Source: Pseudomonadota bacterium
Lineage (GTDB): Bacteria; Pseudomonadota; Alphaproteobacteria; Sphingomonadales; Sphingomonadaceae
Length of the DNA: 9,206 nt
Assembly: GCA_023386515.1 (NCBI GenBank)
Contig: JAEWJQ010000013.1
Span: 1-9,206 of the forward strand
Direction of reading: 5' to 3'
A model generated the notes under the pieces. That model was not told the origin of the DNA. It made no database searches and was given only the letters and a program-made list of their open reading frames with translations. A program made the position numbers and the translations under genes. This document shows positions 8,124 to 9,206 of the stretch, piece after piece (within the stretch, counting starts at the first letter, position 1; each line of letters starts with the position of its first letter).

Positions 8124-8193
8124 GACCCCGGTCCCACCTTCGAATGATAAGGCGAGACCGCGAAAGCTCAAGGCGGTTTACACCCTTGGAAGG

Positions 8194-8214
8194 TCTGAAC
8201 AGCAATGGTTCAGA
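8194..8214. repeat. Inverted repeat in the operon leader (7-bp perfect arms)
   Basis: TCTGAAC, a 7-nt loop AGCAATG, then GTTCAGA. It could be a second operator, or an RNA hairpin in the leader transcript upstream of the SWIM ribosome binding site. No T run follows on either strand, so it does not look like an intrinsic terminator. Confidence 0.55.
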
Positions 8215-8231
8215 AAATGTCCAGACATTTT
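8214..8231. repeat. Inverted repeat, operator-like (8-bp perfect arms)
   Basis: AAAATGTC-CA-GACATTTT is a perfect 8-bp inverted repeat with a 2-nt centre. It lies just downstream of the promoter candidate and shares base 8214 with the next inverted repeat. A further ACATTT copy follows at 8234-8239, nine bases after the one at 8225-8230. Position and symmetry suggest a binding site for a dimeric regulator; no regulator gene is recognisable in the window. Confidence 0.6.
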
Positions 8232-8247
8232 AAACATTTCAATTTTT

Positions 8248-8278
8248 ATTATCGCATAGCTCAGTGCGCTGATCTCAA
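8248..8278 (-). promoter_or_regulatory. Candidate promoter of the five-gene operon
   Basis: On the minus strand, TTGAGA (8273-8278) is followed after 19 nt by GATAAT (8248-8253), which is preceded by TG-C, forming an extended -10 (TGCGATAAT). The spacing is longer than the ideal 17, but extended -10 elements tolerate a weak -35. It sits in the most A/T-rich stretch of the window, roughly 130 nt before the SWIM start. An alternative is TTGAAA with 17-nt spacing to CATTTT, whose -10 is poor. Transcription would start near 8241. Confidence 0.45.
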
Positions 8279-8340
8279 GACGATTGAGCAGACATGGTCA
8301 TGTGCTTCGGCGGACACTTTCGGTGATACGGGGCGTAGCT

Positions 8341-8394
8341 GTCTGAACGGAAGAGCGCGGAACAGTGCAGTTCGAAGAGCTTGCAGAAATGTCC
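8341..8394. repeat. Partial second copy of the leader motifs
   Basis: GTCTGAAC at 8341-8348 and CAGAAATGTCC at 8384-8394 repeat, in the same order and orientation, GTCTGAAC at 8193-8200 and CAGAAAATGTCC at 8211-8222, with one A fewer and a longer gap. This copy lacks the inverted-repeat partner arms. It may be an upstream binding half-site or a decayed duplication. Confidence 0.35.
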
Positions 8395-8762
8395 TTCAGC
8401 GCCAAGCCTGCGCCGTTCCGCCTAAGGGGCCGCGATTTTCACATGTCGACCTTTTTCACAAGCCTGCACCGATACCCGAAGGGTAGAGGGCAGCTCGGCG
8501 ATTTGCCGCCATCGGCAGCAGCCCGGATTGTTTGAATCCACTCTATCGGTTCGAAGTAGGCATGCTGCTGAGCACAGCCATGGACCTGCAAAGTGCGGTA
8601 CTCGTAGACGGAGATCAGGACCGTCGTCGGAGTATTCGCGCCTGCGTACGTGGGAGGTGACCTCGCGATGGCTCACGAAAGCTGGGTCACCGGCTAGCGG
8701 TTCGACCCCAGTCGACGTGATGGTCCATACCTCGTTCCGAAGCCTTGATGTAACTCTGCGCG

Positions 8763-8776
8763 CCTTGCCGGCAAGG
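8763..8776. repeat. Perfect 14-bp palindrome
   Basis: CCTTGCCGGCAAGG reads the same on both strands. It lies in the non-coding stretch, with an imperfectly placed stem (GTCGGC ... GCCGAC, 8784-8802) just to its right. It could be a protein-binding site. A palindrome this long has a modest chance of arising randomly in a window this size, so significance is uncertain. Confidence 0.4.
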
Positions 8777-8832
8777 AGCAGTGGTCGGCTCCGCTGGCCG
8801 ACATCAGGTGAACGAAGCCGGGCATATCAAAT

Positions 8833-8855
8833 GGGAGGATGGGGGTGGGGGCGGG
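8833..8855 (+). other. G-quadruplex motif
   Basis: Four G runs (GGG, GGGGG, GGGGG, GGG) with loops of 5, 1 and 1 nt meet the usual G-quadruplex pattern on the plus strand. It is in the gene-free stretch, 119 bases beyond the end of the partial gene at the right edge, on the strand opposite that gene's coding strand. Function unknown; high-GC genomes carry many such motifs by chance. Confidence 0.45.
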
Positions 8856-8973
8856 CCGCGACCCCAGCCAGGCGAACGTACCGTACGTATAGGGTCGGCT
8901 CGTCAGGCTACTCTTATGCACGATCCGCTCGGGTGGGGAGCCGAACTAAGGTCGCTGAGCGGGTGCATGTCTC

Positions 8974-9206
8974 TCATCGAATTTGGGTCAGCACGTCGAT
9001 CAGCGCGGCCTCGAGGCTTCGCTCATAGCCAGCCTCGGAAGTGCGCTCGGCGCCCAAGATGCGCGCAGCCCTCCGAACCCGCTGATGCGGTACGCCTATC
9101 CTGACCGCGAGTTCGATGTTCGTGACGAAGCGTCGTGCGAGCGCCTCGACATCGGCGATCGGTACCAGGGGTAGATTGCCCGTCGAGTAGCCGCGCAGTA
9201 CTTCGG
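8974..9206 (-). CDS. C-terminal fragment of an unidentified protein with HTH-like segment
   Basis: The minus strand has one frame open from the right edge to TGA at 8974-8976, giving 76 residues; the other two frames contain stops. Codons mostly end in G or C, as expected for a gene in this DNA. Residues 29-51, NIELAVRIGVPHQRVRRAARILG, have the spacing of a helix-turn-helix, after LPLVPIADVEALARRFV (11-27); the tail ERSLEAALIDVLTQIR looks like one helix. This layout resembles the end of TniQ-like or other DNA-binding proteins of mobile elements, but the match is from general pattern only. The start is outside the window. I cannot name a function. Confidence 0.5.
   Translation of the reverse strand, partial: EVLRGYSTGNLPLVPIADVEALARRFVTNIELAVRIGVPHQRVRRAARILGAERTSEAGYERSLEAALIDVLTQIR

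Larger units (their letters stand above)
8279..8973. other. About 700 bases with no supported gene
   Basis: Several open frames cross this stretch on both strands, but their products are rich in Arg, Ser and Pro, lack ribosome binding sites, and match nothing I recognise. One minus-strand frame (about 8446-8675, ending TGA at 8443-8445) reads as a fairly protein-like tail but has no convincing start, so a decayed gene is possible. The G/C bias at third positions seen in the operon is weaker here. No tRNA, CRISPR array or insertion-sequence end was found. Confidence 0.5.

Noticed and set aside
8437..8460. Repeated TTTTCACA (8437-8444, 8453-8460) as iterons
   Set aside because: Only two copies and no replication gene or other origin feature nearby.
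8473..8485. Small hairpin TACCC-GAA-GGGTA as a terminator
   Set aside because: Five-bp stem with no T run on either side and no gene ending next to it.
8205..8486. Plus-strand open frame of 93 codons starting in the dyad region
   Set aside because: No ribosome binding site, its start sits in the inverted repeat loop, and the product resembles nothing.
8422..8676. Minus-strand open frame of 84 codons
   Set aside because: GTG start without a good ribosome binding site; unusual Cys/Arg-rich composition; another frame over the same bases looks equally protein-like, so neither is supported.
8703..8901. 9-mer direct repeats CGACCCCAG (8703, 8859) and GGTCGGCTC (8783, 8893)
   Set aside because: About two such 9-mer coincidences are expected by chance in a kilobase.
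8528..9028. Plus-strand open frame of 166 codons
   Set aside because: TTG start without a ribosome binding site, Ser/Arg-rich product, and it overlaps the better-supported gene at the right edge.

Overview
The window is high-GC bacterial DNA with tightly packed, overlapping genes and strongly G/C-ending codons. The style suggests an alphaproteobacterium, perhaps a sphingomonad; this is an impression from composition and gene content, as there is no rRNA or other marker.

Left edge (1-733, minus strand): the first 244 codons of a secreted lipoprotein of the PQQ-dependent soluble sugar (aldose) dehydrogenase family, running off the left edge. Its coding frame has no stop inside the window. A 127-base gap separates it from the end of the main operon, and it has its own ribosome binding site.

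Centre (861-8114, all minus strand): five genes in one translationally coupled operon, in transcription order SWIM zinc-finger protein, DUF5691-type helical-repeat protein, MoxR-type AAA+ ATPase, DUF5682 protein, and VWA (CoxE/ViaA-like) protein. The junctions are an 8-nt overlap, ATGA, a 4-nt gap, and ATGA. MoxR/VWA pairs such as RavA-ViaA, NorQ-NorD and CbbQ-CbbO work as metal-dependent remodelling chaperones. Here the pair is joined by a zinc-binding SWIM protein, a repeat scaffold and a large protein whose first 215 residues carry two GxxH motifs and a strand-end glutamate, the signature of the TIKI/TraB/EreA hydrolase superfamily. I infer that the five proteins form one NTP-driven machine, with DUF5682 as effector and SWIM and DUF5691 as recognition or scaffold parts. 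The substrate is unknown. This is the best candidate in the window for an incompletely described system.

Upstream control region (8172-8280): an A/T-rich island with an extended -10 promoter candidate and two abutting inverted repeats between the promoter and the first start codon. A fragmentary second copy of these motifs lies at 8341-8394.

Right part (8279-8973): about 700 bases with no gene I can support, holding a 14-bp palindrome and a G-quadruplex motif. At the right edge (8974-9206, minus strand) is the 3' end of another gene; its 76 visible residues include a helix-turn-helix-like segment.
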